Source: Bosea sp. NBC_00550 (GTDB lineage: Bacteria; Pseudomonadota; Alphaproteobacteria; Rhizobiales; Beijerinckiaceae). Taken from it: a stretch of 64,000 bases of DNA. The stretch spans positions 4,554,501-4,618,500 of the forward strand of contig NZ_CP102772.1 of the NCBI RefSeq assembly GCF_026020075.1. The letters are read 5' to 3'. The notes below the pieces were generated by a model. It was not told the DNA's origin. It made no database searches and saw nothing but the letters and a program-made list of their open reading frames with translations. Position numbers and translations under genes: made by a program. Below, one piece after another: positions 44,571 to 53,751 of the stretch (position 1 is the first letter of the stretch; the number at the start of each line of letters is the position of its first letter).

Positions 44571-44982
44571 ACCGCCAGCAGCGCGCCCGCCTGAATTCGA
44601 GTCGGTCAAGGAGCGTGGCTGGGCTGGGCTGCCTCTCGCCTTCCTGTAGGTGGGATTGCCTCTTCGCGCTGCCATAGGCGGACGGTCGGTAACGCCGCGT
44701 CCGGGGCGGCATTCCCTAAGGGAGTGGCTCAATTTAACGCAAGGTAATGCAAATTAATTGGGCGAGTGAATCGCCGTAATACGCTCGGCATCAAAGCGCT
44801 GAATTTAGAGCCATTTTCGTTCTCGTTTTGTAGGGTATTTTCTGATGGCTGATCGAAAAAGTACCATCTTATGTATTGATAGTATAAATAGTAATCAGCA
44901 ACTAAATTGATCTTGCAGTTTGTTTAACTTGGGTTGATATTTTCTTAAGCGACGTCGTCGTCTTAAGGCCAAGGGTGATGCC
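44571..44982. promoter_or_regulatory. AT-rich control region upstream of the exoY-like gene
   Basis: 412 bp without a gene. From 44740 to 44960 it is strikingly AT-rich for this genome (AAGTACCATCTTATGTATTG, TAGTATAAATAGTAATCAGC). At 44945-44968 a near-palindrome begins and ends with CTTAAG around CGACGTCGTCG. AT-rich leaders of exo genes are bound by MucR/Ros-type silencers in related bacteria, so this is a good candidate for such control. Confidence 0.5.
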
Positions 44983-45675
44983 ATGGCGAAATCAAATCGA
45001 CCGTCTGGCCTTTCTCTTCCGCGCCCAGTCGGTACGCGGCTGAATCCCAAAGTTCGGTCTGCTGCGGAACGTGCCGCCAAGCGTTCGTTCGACGTTGTTC
45101 TGGCGCTCGTGCTTCTGGCTTTCCTGATCCCGTTGCTCGTCGCCCTCTCGGCGGTGATCAGCGCGTCCGATGGCGGCCCAGCCCTCTTTCGTCAGAGGCG
45201 GGTCGGCAGGCAGGGCAAGCCGTTCACCTGTCTGAAGTTCAGGACGATGCGATGCGACGCGGAAAAAGCGCTTAACGACCTCCTGGAAGCGGACACCGAG
45301 GCCGCGCGGGAGTGGACAGAAAACCAGAAGCTCTCTTGCGATCCACGCATTACGCCGCTCGGGCAATTCCTGCGGCGCACGAGCCTGGACGAGCTGCCCC
45401 AGCTGCTCAACATCCTGTCCGGGGAGATGAGCTTCGTCGGGCCGCGGCCGATCGTGGAAGCCGAAATCGCGCGATATGGCGAGGCTTTCTCGCAGTGCTT
45501 CTCGGTGCCACCGGGCCTGACCGGTCTCTGGCAGGTGAGCGGGCGCAGCGACTGCGGTTATGTCACGCGAGTGGCGCTGGATGCGCGCTATGCGCGCGAC
45601 TGGACACTCGCGCTGGACCTCCAGATCCTCGTGCAGACCGTTCCTGCGGTGCTTTCGGGGAGGGGAAGTCGATGA
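44983..45675 (+). CDS. Undecaprenyl-phosphate sugar phosphotransferase, ExoY-like
   Basis: This enzyme transfers a sugar-1-phosphate to undecaprenyl phosphate, the first step of repeat-unit assembly. The 230-residue protein has one N-terminal membrane helix (FDVVLALVLLAFLIPLLVALS). The catalytic domain carries LFRQRRVGRQGKPFTCLKFRTM, RRTSLDELPQLLNILSGEMSFVGPRP and PPGLTGLWQVSGRSD. It is the short, ExoY-type form without the WbaP/WcaJ N-terminal helices. The sugar is probably glucose or galactose, not determinable here. Confidence 0.92.
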   Translation: MAKSNRPSGLSLPRPVGTRLNPKVRSAAERAAKRSFDVVLALVLLAFLIPLLVALSAVISASDGGPALFRQRRVGRQGKPFTCLKFRTMRCDAEKALNDLLEADTEAAREWTENQKLSCDPRITPLGQFLRRTSLDELPQLLNILSGEMSFVGPRPIVEAEIARYGEAFSQCFSVPPGLTGLWQVSGRSDCGYVTRVALDARYARDWTLALDLQILVQTVPAVLSGRGSR

Positions 45676-45790
45676 ATTCGGGCCTCGTCTCCAGCCTCAA
45701 GCTTTCATGCCTGCACAAGCGATGCTCCCCGCCGGCTGCCGATACGCGGCGGGGCGTGCGGTCCCACAGGACGACAGCGGAGGCGGCGCC

Positions 45791-46948
45791 ATGAAGGTCG
45801 CGATCATCCACTACTGGCTGGTCGGCATGCGGGGCGGCGAGAAGGTCGTCGAGTCGCTGTGCCGCATCTATCCCGACGCGGACATCTTCACGCATGTCTA
45901 CGTGCCCGAGGCCGTCTCCGAGGAAATTCGGCGGCATCGGGTCATTCCGAGCTTCATCAATGGCCTGCCCCGGGCCCGAAAGATGTATCAGCAGTATTTG
46001 CCGCTGATGCCGCTCGCGCTCGAGCAGCTGGATTTGCGCGGCTACGATCTGATCATCAGCAGCGAATCCGGGCCTGCGAAAGGCATCGTGCCTCCACCCG
46101 GCTCGATGCACATCTGCTACTGCCACTCGCCGATGCGATACATCTGGAACATGTTCCATGATTATCGCGAGAGATCGGGTTTCATCACGCGATGGATGAT
46201 GCCTATTTTCGCGCATTACATCCGCAATTGGGATGCAAATTCCGCGAGCCGCGTCGATCACTACATCGCGAATTCGGAGACGGTCGCAGGAAGGCTGTAC
46301 CGTTACTATCGCCGGGCCGCTGCGGTGATCAACCCGCCGGTCAATGTCGATGCGTTCGAGGTCGTGCCGAACGAGGCCGTCGAGAACTACAGCCTCATGG
46401 TCGGCGAACTCGTGCGCTACAAGCGGCCGGAGCTGGCTGTCCAGGCCTTCAACGAATCCGGCCGTGAGCTCGTCGTCATCGGCGGCGGCGAAATGCTGGG
46501 TGAATTGCGCCGGCTTGCGAAGCCGAACGTCAGGATTCTCGGACCGCAACCCTTCGACGTACTGCGGCATCACTATTCCCGGTGCAGAACGCTGATCTTC
46601 CCCGGCGAGGAGGATTTCGGGATCGTTCCGCTCGAGGCGATGGCCAGCGGTCGTCCCGTCGTCGCCTATCGTCGCGGCGGCGCTACCGAAACGGTCATCG
46701 AGGGCAAGACCGGCATCTTCTTCGACGAGCAGAGCGTCGAAGCCATCATCGCGGCCGACAATCGGGCGCGAGCGACCACCTGGGATTCCGGCGCGATCGC
46801 CGACTATGCGCATGGTTTTTCGCGGGATGTCTTCGAAACGCAGATCAAGCTGCACATCGAGCAATTGCTGAAGCCGCTGCCGAACACGATGCGGAAAGCG
46901 GTCCTGCATTCCGGACTCACGCCGCAGCTCGCCCCGGCGGAAGGTTGA
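45791..46948 (+). CDS. Glycosyltransferase family 4
   Basis: A 385-residue GT-B enzyme: N-terminal KVAIIHYWLVGMRGGEKVVESL with the acceptor-side Gly-rich loop, CYCHSPMRYIWNMFHDYRE, and a C-terminal donor domain with the EX7E-type segment PGEEDFGIVPLEAMASGRPVV. ATG 45791 follows GGAGGCGG. It should add a sugar to the lipid-linked intermediate made by the ExoY-like enzyme. Related proteins are mannosyltransferases such as WbaZ, but specificity is unproven. Confidence 0.88.
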   Translation: MKVAIIHYWLVGMRGGEKVVESLCRIYPDADIFTHVYVPEAVSEEIRRHRVIPSFINGLPRARKMYQQYLPLMPLALEQLDLRGYDLIISSESGPAKGIVPPPGSMHICYCHSPMRYIWNMFHDYRERSGFITRWMMPIFAHYIRNWDANSASRVDHYIANSETVAGRLYRYYRRAAAVINPPVNVDAFEVVPNEAVENYSLMVGELVRYKRPELAVQAFNESGRELVVIGGGEMLGELRRLAKPNVRILGPQPFDVLRHHYSRCRTLIFPGEEDFGIVPLEAMASGRPVVAYRRGGATETVIEGKTGIFFDEQSVEAIIAADNRARATTWDSGAIADYAHGFSRDVFETQIKLHIEQLLKPLPNTMRKAVLHSGLTPQLAPAEG

Positions 46949-47041
46949 GGAATGCGTCGTGACAGGGACCGCATCGCCAACGCACCGGGAACGCGTTCGC
47001 CCGGGCTCGCAGAGCGCGATAGCCCCCGCAACCCTTGTTGA

Positions 47042-47743
47042 GTGAGTGCCGTGCAGACGATCTACGAAACCGAGCAATACGCCGACCGGAATCCGAACTG
47101 GCACGAAGAGGATTCGCCCTGGAAGGCGAAGCATGTCGCCGAGATCATCAGGAAGAACGATCTCGACTTCGAGACGATCTGCGAGGTCGGCTGCGGCACG
47201 GGAGAGATCCTGCTCAACCTCGCCGACGCGTTCCCCGAAGCAAGGTTTTCGGGCTACGAGATCTCGCCGCATGCCTATCGGCGTGCGAAGTCGAAGGAGA
47301 CCAATCGTGTCCGGTTCCATCTCGCGAACCTGATCGAAGAGGATGGGCCCCACTTCGACATCCTCGTCATCGCCGACGTCGTCGAGCATGTCGAGGATTA
47401 CCTTTCCTTTCTGAAGAGCCTGAAGGACCGTGCCCGCTACAAGGTGATCCACGTTCCGCTGGACCTTTCGGTTCAATCGGTTCTGCGGGCCTGGCCGATC
47501 ATGGGGCTCAGGGAGAGCGTCGGGCATCTACACTATTTCTTCAAGGACAGCGTCCTCGCGACGTTGAAGGACTGCGGATACGTCGTCCTCGACTACAAAT
47601 ACACGGCGAGCCGGCTGGAGCTTCCCAATCAGGCCTTCAGCAGCCAGCTGATGCGGCTGCCGCGCCGGCTCCTCTATTCGGTCAATCCGGATTTCGCCGT
47701 CCGCATGCTCGGGGGCTATTCCCTGATGGTTCTGGCGGAATAG
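47042..47743 (+). CDS. Class I SAM-dependent methyltransferase
   Basis: A 233-residue protein with motif I CEVGCGTGEILLNLAD, an acidic residue after strand 2 (FSGYEISPHAY) and IADVVEHVEDY in motif IV. The start is GTG 47042. It probably methylates a sugar of the polysaccharide, judging only from the surrounding glycosyltransferases. Confidence 0.82.
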   Translation: MSAVQTIYETEQYADRNPNWHEEDSPWKAKHVAEIIRKNDLDFETICEVGCGTGEILLNLADAFPEARFSGYEISPHAYRRAKSKETNRVRFHLANLIEEDGPHFDILVIADVVEHVEDYLSFLKSLKDRARYKVIHVPLDLSVQSVLRAWPIMGLRESVGHLHYFFKDSVLATLKDCGYVVLDYKYTASRLELPNQAFSSQLMRLPRRLLYSVNPDFAVRMLGGYSLMVLAE

Positions 47744-47822
47744 CCATGGATGGCGGGCGCAGACAGGTCGCGGGGCATCGGAGCCAGCAGTTTCTCCAGC
47801 AGGATTCGGGAGGCCGCCGGAC

Positions 47823-49232
47823 ATGATGCTGGAGCCGATCGGCCTGGTCACGGTCCTCATCGGGATCGCCTGCCTTCTCTCCACGATCGAAGCCTCTCTC
47901 GTCGGCCTCGGTATCGCGGCCGTGCTGGGCGCGGCCTGCGCGCTGTTCGTCGGCGGGGCGAATGTCCAGCCGGGCCACCTGTTCCTCGGCTTCGTCGTGA
48001 TCGCGGCCCTCAGCCGCAGGCGGGAGGCCAGCACCGCGATCCGGGCGCTCAACCCCGATGAGCCCGGCTTCTGGCTCGCCTGCCTCGCGATATACGGGGT
48101 CGCCAGCGCCTTCTTCGTGCCGCGCCTGTTGGCGGGCACGACTGACATCGTCGCGTTGGGAACCTCGATCTACGAGGATAATGGCTCGACTGTGCCGCTG
48201 ACGCCGGTCTCGAGCAATCTCACGCAGAGCGTCTATCTGATCGCCAATCTCATCTGTTTCCTTGCGGTCGTGGCGATCGCCACGACGCAGAAGGGGTTCG
48301 AGGCGGTTCTGAAGGGCGTCCTGGCCTATTGCGCCGCCAATCTCGCCTTCGCGGCGATCGATCTTGCGACCTTCTATTCCGGCACGCAGGCCGTGCTCGA
48401 ATTCATGCGCAACGCCCAGTACGTGATGCATACAGAGGACCAGGTCGCCGGAATGAAGCGCATCGCAGGCTCGTTTCCGGAGGCCTCGGCATTCGCGCGC
48501 TCCACGCTCGGCGTGTTCGGCCTGACCGGAACGCTTTTCCTCTGCGGTCGATACACGCTCCTGACGGGAGGCCTTGCCGTCTGCGCGGCTGTCTCCCTTG
48601 TCTTCTCCACCTCGTCGACCGGGCTTGCCGGGGCGCCGGTGATGTTGCTGCTGCTTTACGCGACCGCCACCCTCCGCGCGCAGCGGCCGGGCGGTCGCAC
48701 GGCGGCGGTGGTCGTGGTCGCAGCACCGGCCGCCGCGGTCGCGGTGTGCATCGGCGTGATGCTGGAACCGACGCTGTCCCAGATCATCCAGGACTATTTC
48801 AACCTGGTTCTCCTCGACAAATCGTCTTCGGATTCCAGTATCGAGCGCAGCGCCTGGAACGCGATCTCGTTCCAGAACTTCCTGGATACCCACGGCATCG
48901 GGGTCGGGCTCGGCACCGCCAGGGCGTCGAGCTTTGCGGTCGCCCTGCTCGCGACGGTGGGTGTTCCCGGCGCGCTTTTCTATGGGGCCTTTCTCGTCGG
49001 CGCGCTTTTCGTGCGGCAGGGCATTCCGGGCAGCTTCCCCACCGATGTGCGCCTCGCCGCGCGCAACGGCTGCATCGGCCTGCTGCTGGGCGACATGCTC
49101 GTCAGCCCGGTGATCGACCAGGGCCTGTTCTTCTACATGCTCGCCGCGCTGGCCGCCGCACGGCCGAAGGGGGAGACATATACCGCGAGATCGATGATCC
49201 CCGGCTTTCCCGGAAGGAGGCTGCCGGCATGA
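47823..49232 (+). CDS. Wzy-like O-antigen/exopolysaccharide polymerase
   Basis: A 469-residue integral membrane protein with about ten to twelve hydrophobic segments and a large periplasmic loop near residues 310-360 (SQIIQDYFNLVLLDKSSSDSS, then RSAWNAISFQNFLDTHGIGVGLG). The arginine-and-glycine pattern before a HGIGVGLG turn is the usual Wzy/WaaL look. It polymerises flipped repeat units in the periplasm. Its stop overlaps the next start as ATGA. Confidence 0.75.
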   Translation: MMLEPIGLVTVLIGIACLLSTIEASLVGLGIAAVLGAACALFVGGANVQPGHLFLGFVVIAALSRRREASTAIRALNPDEPGFWLACLAIYGVASAFFVPRLLAGTTDIVALGTSIYEDNGSTVPLTPVSSNLTQSVYLIANLICFLAVVAIATTQKGFEAVLKGVLAYCAANLAFAAIDLATFYSGTQAVLEFMRNAQYVMHTEDQVAGMKRIAGSFPEASAFARSTLGVFGLTGTLFLCGRYTLLTGGLAVCAAVSLVFSTSSTGLAGAPVMLLLLYATATLRAQRPGGRTAAVVVVAAPAAAVAVCIGVMLEPTLSQIIQDYFNLVLLDKSSSDSSIERSAWNAISFQNFLDTHGIGVGLGTARASSFAVALLATVGVPGALFYGAFLVGALFVRQGIPGSFPTDVRLAARNGCIGLLLGDMLVSPVIDQGLFFYMLAALAAARPKGETYTARSMIPGFPGRRLPA

Positions 49233-51232
49233 GTTCCACGACCGGCTTCGCCATCAACGGCCGCTTTCTGACGCAACGCGTGACCGGCGTGCAGCGCTAC
49301 GCCCGCAACGTCGTTGCCGCGATCGACGCGGCGCTTGTCGAGCGCGGACAGGCTGCGGCGATCATCGCGCCGCGCCGTGTCGACGATCCGGGCTTCCAGG
49401 CGCTGCCGCTAACCCGCACAGGCCGTCTCTCCGGCCATGGCTGGGAGCAGCTCGAACTGCCGATCTCATTCTCCGGTCCGCTTCTCAACCTCTGCAACAC
49501 CGCGCCGCTGGCAAAGGGCGAGCAGATCATCTGCATCCACGATGCGAACGTCTTCACCGCTCCCGGCAGCTATGGCCGGGCGTTCCGGGAACTCTACACC
49601 CGGCTGCAGCCGCTTTTGGTGCGCCGCGCGGCCCGCATCGCGACGGTGTCGCAGGCCTCGGCGCGGCAGCTCGCCCGCTACCTGCCGATCCGGGCGGACG
49701 AGATCGCCGTGCTGCCGAACGGCCACGAACATGCCCTTGCCTGGCGGCCGGAGCGTGCCGAGACGGCGCCGCTGCTACTCGCGGACAGGGCAGGCCGCCG
49801 CTTCGTGCTCGCGCTCGGCTCGCGGGCGCGACACAAGAACCTGAAGCTCCTGATCGATATCGCTCCCCAACTGGCCGACAACGACATCGATGTCCTGATC
49901 GCGGGGGGCGAAGGCGATATCTTCGCTCCGGAAGCGCTGCGCGCGGCGCCCAATGTCCACCTCCTCGGCCGCCTGTTGGATGATGATCTCGCTTATCTGA
50001 TGGACAGGGCGCTGTGTCTCGCCTTTCCGTCGCTGACCGAGGGCTTCGGTCTGCCGATCGTGGAGGCGATGGCACGCGGCTGCCCCGTGGTCTCGTCCGA
50101 TTGCGCGAGCATGCCCGAGGTCTGTGGCGATGCCGCGCTCCTTGCCGCACCGACGCAGCCTGAGGCCTGGATCAGCTCAATTATGACCCTCGCCAGGTCT
50201 CCCGGCTTGCGCGAGGAGCTGAGCGGGAAAGGGCGCGAGCAGGTGGCGTCCTTCTCCTGGGCGCAGACCGGCGCCGGCTATCTCGATCTGCTTCGCCAGC
50301 CTGCGGCGTCGCTGGCCGGGCGAGCGGCCAACCTGTCGCGGCCGCCGCATATCGCAGTCGTCATCGCCACGCGGGGCCGCCCCGATGTGGTCTCCCGCAC
50401 CGTCAGGCATCTCCTCGCGCAGCAATCGCTGAAGCCGACTGACGTCATTGTCTCCTGTTGCAGCCGCGAGGATGCCGGCGATCTCGTCGGCACCTCGGAC
50501 GCGACGGTCGTGACCGGCCCCGCAGGGCTGGCTGCCCAGCGCAATACGGCGCTGGCCCGGCTGCCGCCTGGAACCGAAATCGTCGTATTCTTCGACGATG
50601 ACTTCGTCGCGCACCGGGACTGGTTGGCGCGGGCGGCGGAGGCCTTCCGGGACGACGTCGACGTGGCCGCGCTCACAGGCCGCGTCCTGGCGGACGGCGC
50701 CACGGGGCCGGGCATCGGCTTCGAGGAGGCCAGCCGGCTGGTCGAGCATGTTCCACGCAGCGACTGGTCCTGGATCGACAGCTACAGCCCCTATGGCTGC
50801 AACATGGCCTTCCGTGTTTCGCAGCTCGGCGATCTGCGCTTCGACGAGCGCCTCGTGCTCTATGGCTGGCTCGAGGACCGGGACTTCGGCGCTGCGCTCG
50901 CCAGGAAGGGCGGTCGCGTCGCCAAATCCGCAGAGCTCGTCGGCGTTCACATGGGCGTCAAGAGCGGCCGGATCGCGGGCGACCGCCTCGGGTACTCACA
51001 GGTCGTCAATCCGCTCTACATGCTCCGGAAGGGAACCATGACCTTGCCGCAAGTCGCCGGGCAGCTGTTCCGGAACATGGCGAGCAATATCGGCAAGGCC
51101 GCCTGGCCGGAGCCGTTCATCGACCGTCGGGGGCGCCTGCGGGGCAACGTACTGGCGATCGCCGACGTGCTCCGGGGGCATGTCCAGCCGGAGCGGGCGG
51201 CATCGATCACACTCGGTTCGGAGAGGGCATGA
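49229..51232 (+). CDS. Two-domain glycosyltransferase, GT4-GT2 fusion
   Basis: A 667-residue protein. Residues 1-360 are a GT4 domain (INGRFLTQRVTGVQRYARNVV, RHKNLKLLIDIAPQLADNDI, FPSLTEGFGLPIVEAMARGCPVV). Residues 370-620 are a GT2 domain (HIAVVIATRGRPDVVSRTVRHL, VFFDDDFVAHRDWLARAAEAF with the DDD metal motif, and GWLEDRDFGAAL). It probably adds two successive sugars. ATG 49229 follows GGAAGGAGG and overlaps the polymerase gene by four bases; the stop overlaps the ExoP-like gene. Confidence 0.9.
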   Translation: MSSTTGFAINGRFLTQRVTGVQRYARNVVAAIDAALVERGQAAAIIAPRRVDDPGFQALPLTRTGRLSGHGWEQLELPISFSGPLLNLCNTAPLAKGEQIICIHDANVFTAPGSYGRAFRELYTRLQPLLVRRAARIATVSQASARQLARYLPIRADEIAVLPNGHEHALAWRPERAETAPLLLADRAGRRFVLALGSRARHKNLKLLIDIAPQLADNDIDVLIAGGEGDIFAPEALRAAPNVHLLGRLLDDDLAYLMDRALCLAFPSLTEGFGLPIVEAMARGCPVVSSDCASMPEVCGDAALLAAPTQPEAWISSIMTLARSPGLREELSGKGREQVASFSWAQTGAGYLDLLRQPAASLAGRAANLSRPPHIAVVIATRGRPDVVSRTVRHLLAQQSLKPTDVIVSCCSREDAGDLVGTSDATVVTGPAGLAAQRNTALARLPPGTEIVVFFDDDFVAHRDWLARAAEAFRDDVDVAALTGRVLADGATGPGIGFEEASRLVEHVPRSDWSWIDSYSPYGCNMAFRVSQLGDLRFDERLVLYGWLEDRDFGAALARKGGRVAKSAELVGVHMGVKSGRIAGDRLGYSQVVNPLYMLRKGTMTLPQVAGQLFRNMASNIGKAAWPEPFIDRRGRLRGNVLAIADVLRGHVQPERAASITLGSERA

Positions 51233-52941
51233 TGCATAAGGGGTTCACCGGGGGGCGTCGCCTGCAAACGGTCTGGCCGATCGACGAGGTTTCCACCGCG
51301 CCGGCGGAGGACGGGCCGCTCGCCTTGCTGAGATCGGTTGGAGCCAAGGTGCGGCGCTATGCGGTCCCGCTCGGTCTGTGGACCGGCCTCTGCATCCTCG
51401 CAGCGGGCCTTTACGCTTACACGGCCGTGCCGATCTATTCCGCCACCGCGACGCTCCTGCTCGAGCCGAGGCGCGGAGTGTCTCGCGGTGTCGGGGAGCA
51501 GGCGGGTGCAGGGACATTGGACCTCAACCGTGCCGACAGCGAGCTTCAGGTCATCCGCTCGGAGCGCCTGTTGAATGCGGTGTTCGAGGGGCTCGGCCTG
51601 GCCGAAAAGCCCGAGTTTCTGCCGCAGGGGGGCGCAGCCGTCGGAAACCTCGCGAACTGGCTGCGCCGGGTCGCCGGTAGCCAGGTGCGGGGAGGCAGGC
51701 GTGCCGTGACCGGCGAAAACCCCGGTGAGAACAAGGGCGCTGGTAACGAAGCTTCGTCGCCCGCACCCGACGCGGCCCTGACGCGGCAGGTCGCATTCGA
51801 GAATTTCGCGCGACGCCTCACCGCCCGGCGCGTCGGACAATCCTATGTCGTCGAGATCACCTATTCGTCGTCCGATCCCGCCCTCGCGGCTCAGGTCGCG
51901 AATGCCGCCGCCTCGGCCTATATCTGGCAATCCGTCTCGTTCAAGGCCGAGCTCGCCCGGAACGGAGCGGAGAATCTCCAGGGACGCGTGAACGCGCTGG
52001 ATGCGCAGGTCGAGGCCGCCGGGCGTGCCCTGAACGAGGGCGTCGTGCCGGCGGGGCCGACGCCGGACGCCGATGCCCGGGTGATCGGGGCCGCGCTACG
52101 TCCGCTCGCGCCCTCGGCACCGCGAAAGACGCTGATCCTGCTGCTCGGGGCGATCGGTGGCCTGATGAGCGGCCTGATGGTGGCCGCGCTCGTCGGGGCT
52201 TTCGATCGCAAGCTGCGCGGCTCCGGCGATCTGCCGCGGCAGGCGGGCTTGCCCTGCCTGGCCAGCATCCCGCAGGGCAACGGCGGTCGCGGCGCAAGGC
52301 GTCGGTCCGAGGCGGAAATGGAGCGCCTCGCCGTCACGCATCCGACGAGCGCCTACGCATTGGCCGTCCGCCGGCTGCGCACCGCGGTGGCGCTGGCCTG
52401 CTCCGCCAGCAGGCCGGGAGAGAACATGGTCGTCGCCTTCGTCGCCTGTGACACCGGAGCCGGCACAACGACGCTGGTGATGAATCTGGCGCGGGTGATC
52501 GGCCGCAGCGGGACGCATGTCACCGTGCTGAATACGGAAGGCCCGGACCGCTATGAGCTTCAGGGTGGCGGGGCAGTGACCGTCGTCGACGCCTTGGCCC
52601 ATCGCGCGCTGCCCGCTCAGCTGTCCTGCTTCAGGCTGGACGATGTTTCGGTCCTGCCTCTTCTCTCCGCGACCGAGGATCTGAACCATTTCGCTGACTT
52701 CAACGACCCGTGCGTGGACGCCATGATCGACGCCGTCAGGCAGAAGGGCGACGTGCTGCTCAATCTGCCTCCGGTCGGCAGCGAGATGGATACGCTCGCT
52801 TTGGCCCAGCACGCCGACGCCGTCATCCTGGTCGCAGTCGCCGGGAGCACGCGCATCGACGAGGTCGCGGAGGCTGCGCGCTCCCTTCGAGCCGGGGGAG
52901 CGAACGTCATCGGTGCCGTCCTGAGCAACGCGGCGGCCTAG
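51229..52941 (+). CDS. Chain-length/co-polymerase protein, ExoP-like with degenerate kinase domain
   Basis: A 570-residue inner-membrane protein: TM1 at about 47-67, a periplasmic Wzz domain (PIYSATATLLLEPRRG), TM2 at about 299-325 and a cytoplasmic P-loop-like domain. The Walker A region reads DTGAGTTTL, with Thr for the essential Lys. The second motif reads VLNTEG instead of DxD, and the B motif is LLNLPPVG with Asn for Asp. The C-terminus lacks a Tyr cluster. So polymer-length control is likely but autokinase activity is not. Two overlapping ATGs (51229, 51232) are possible starts. Confidence 0.87.
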   Translation: MMHKGFTGGRRLQTVWPIDEVSTAPAEDGPLALLRSVGAKVRRYAVPLGLWTGLCILAAGLYAYTAVPIYSATATLLLEPRRGVSRGVGEQAGAGTLDLNRADSELQVIRSERLLNAVFEGLGLAEKPEFLPQGGAAVGNLANWLRRVAGSQVRGGRRAVTGENPGENKGAGNEASSPAPDAALTRQVAFENFARRLTARRVGQSYVVEITYSSSDPALAAQVANAAASAYIWQSVSFKAELARNGAENLQGRVNALDAQVEAAGRALNEGVVPAGPTPDADARVIGAALRPLAPSAPRKTLILLLGAIGGLMSGLMVAALVGAFDRKLRGSGDLPRQAGLPCLASIPQGNGGRGARRRSEAEMERLAVTHPTSAYALAVRRLRTAVALACSASRPGENMVVAFVACDTGAGTTTLVMNLARVIGRSGTHVTVLNTEGPDRYELQGGGAVTVVDALAHRALPAQLSCFRLDDVSVLPLLSATEDLNHFADFNDPCVDAMIDAVRQKGDVLLNLPPVGSEMDTLALAQHADAVILVAVAGSTRIDEVAEAARSLRAGGANVIGAVLSNAAA

Positions 52942-52965
52942 CTGCCGCTGTCGAGAGGTGAAGAC

Positions 52966-53751
52966 ATGCTGACTAGAACGACCAAGAGGATGGCGGCAGG
53001 TGCCGTAGGCGCCCTGGCCGCTCGGCCCGACGTCCGTCAGATCGTCTTCAACGCCCTGCGATTGCGCCGGCCCGAGATCATGCAATTGCGCGAAGACGAT
53101 GCGGTCCGCTTTCTCGCCTACGTCTTCGAAAACCTCGACAGCTCAAAGTCCCAGATCCTGCAGGATCTTTGGGTCGCCTACGAGCTTTCGGACATGCGCG
53201 GCGGGTTCTTCGTCGAGTTCGGGGCGACGGACGGGCTGACGAACAGCAACAGCTGGCGGCTCGAGAAACAGTTCGGCTGGAGCGGCATCCTGGCGGAGCC
53301 AAACCCCGTCTGGCATGACGCCCTCGACCGCAATCGCAGCGGCGCGGTCGACAAGCGCTGCGTTTATGCGCGGTCGGGCGAAACCCTCGGCTTCATGGCG
53401 ACCGAGGATCCCGAGCTGAGCGGCATTTCGGCGAGCGCGGGGCGTGACCATTTCGCTGCGGTTCGGCAGGCCGGGACGCCGATCGAAGTCGAGACGATCT
53501 CCCTCGACGATCTGCTCGACCATCACGCCGCGCCCTCGGTCATCGACTACATGTCGATCGACACCGAAGGCAGCGAGCTCGAGATTCTCGAAGCCTTCGA
53601 CTTCGGAAAGCGGCAGGTGCGCCTTCTCTCGGTCGAGCACAGCAACAGCCCGCAGGAGCCCAAGATCGACGCGTTCCTGGCGCAACACGGCTTCAAGCGG
53701 CGCTTTCCGGAGTATTCGCAGTGGGACGGCTGGTACGTCCATGGAGGTTGA
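52966..53751 (+). CDS. FkbM-family methyltransferase
   Basis: A 261-residue protein. The Rossmann motif appears as GGFFVEFGATDGLTNSNSW, followed by GWSGILAEPNPVWHDAL and the FkbM-specific IDYMSIDTEGSELEILEAF. Family members O-methylate sugars or lipids. Here the likely substrate is a polysaccharide residue. The 3' end overlaps the GT2 gene by 11 bp. Confidence 0.88.
   Translation: MLTRTTKRMAAGAVGALAARPDVRQIVFNALRLRRPEIMQLREDDAVRFLAYVFENLDSSKSQILQDLWVAYELSDMRGGFFVEFGATDGLTNSNSWRLEKQFGWSGILAEPNPVWHDALDRNRSGAVDKRCVYARSGETLGFMATEDPELSGISASAGRDHFAAVRQAGTPIEVETISLDDLLDHHAAPSVIDYMSIDTEGSELEILEAFDFGKRQVRLLSVEHSNSPQEPKIDAFLAQHGFKRRFPEYSQWDGWYVHGG

Noticed and set aside
45563..47527. A 654-codon leftward frame across the GT4 and methyltransferase genes
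   Set aside because: Antisense shadow rich in Arg/Asp/His; the rightward genes have clear motifs.
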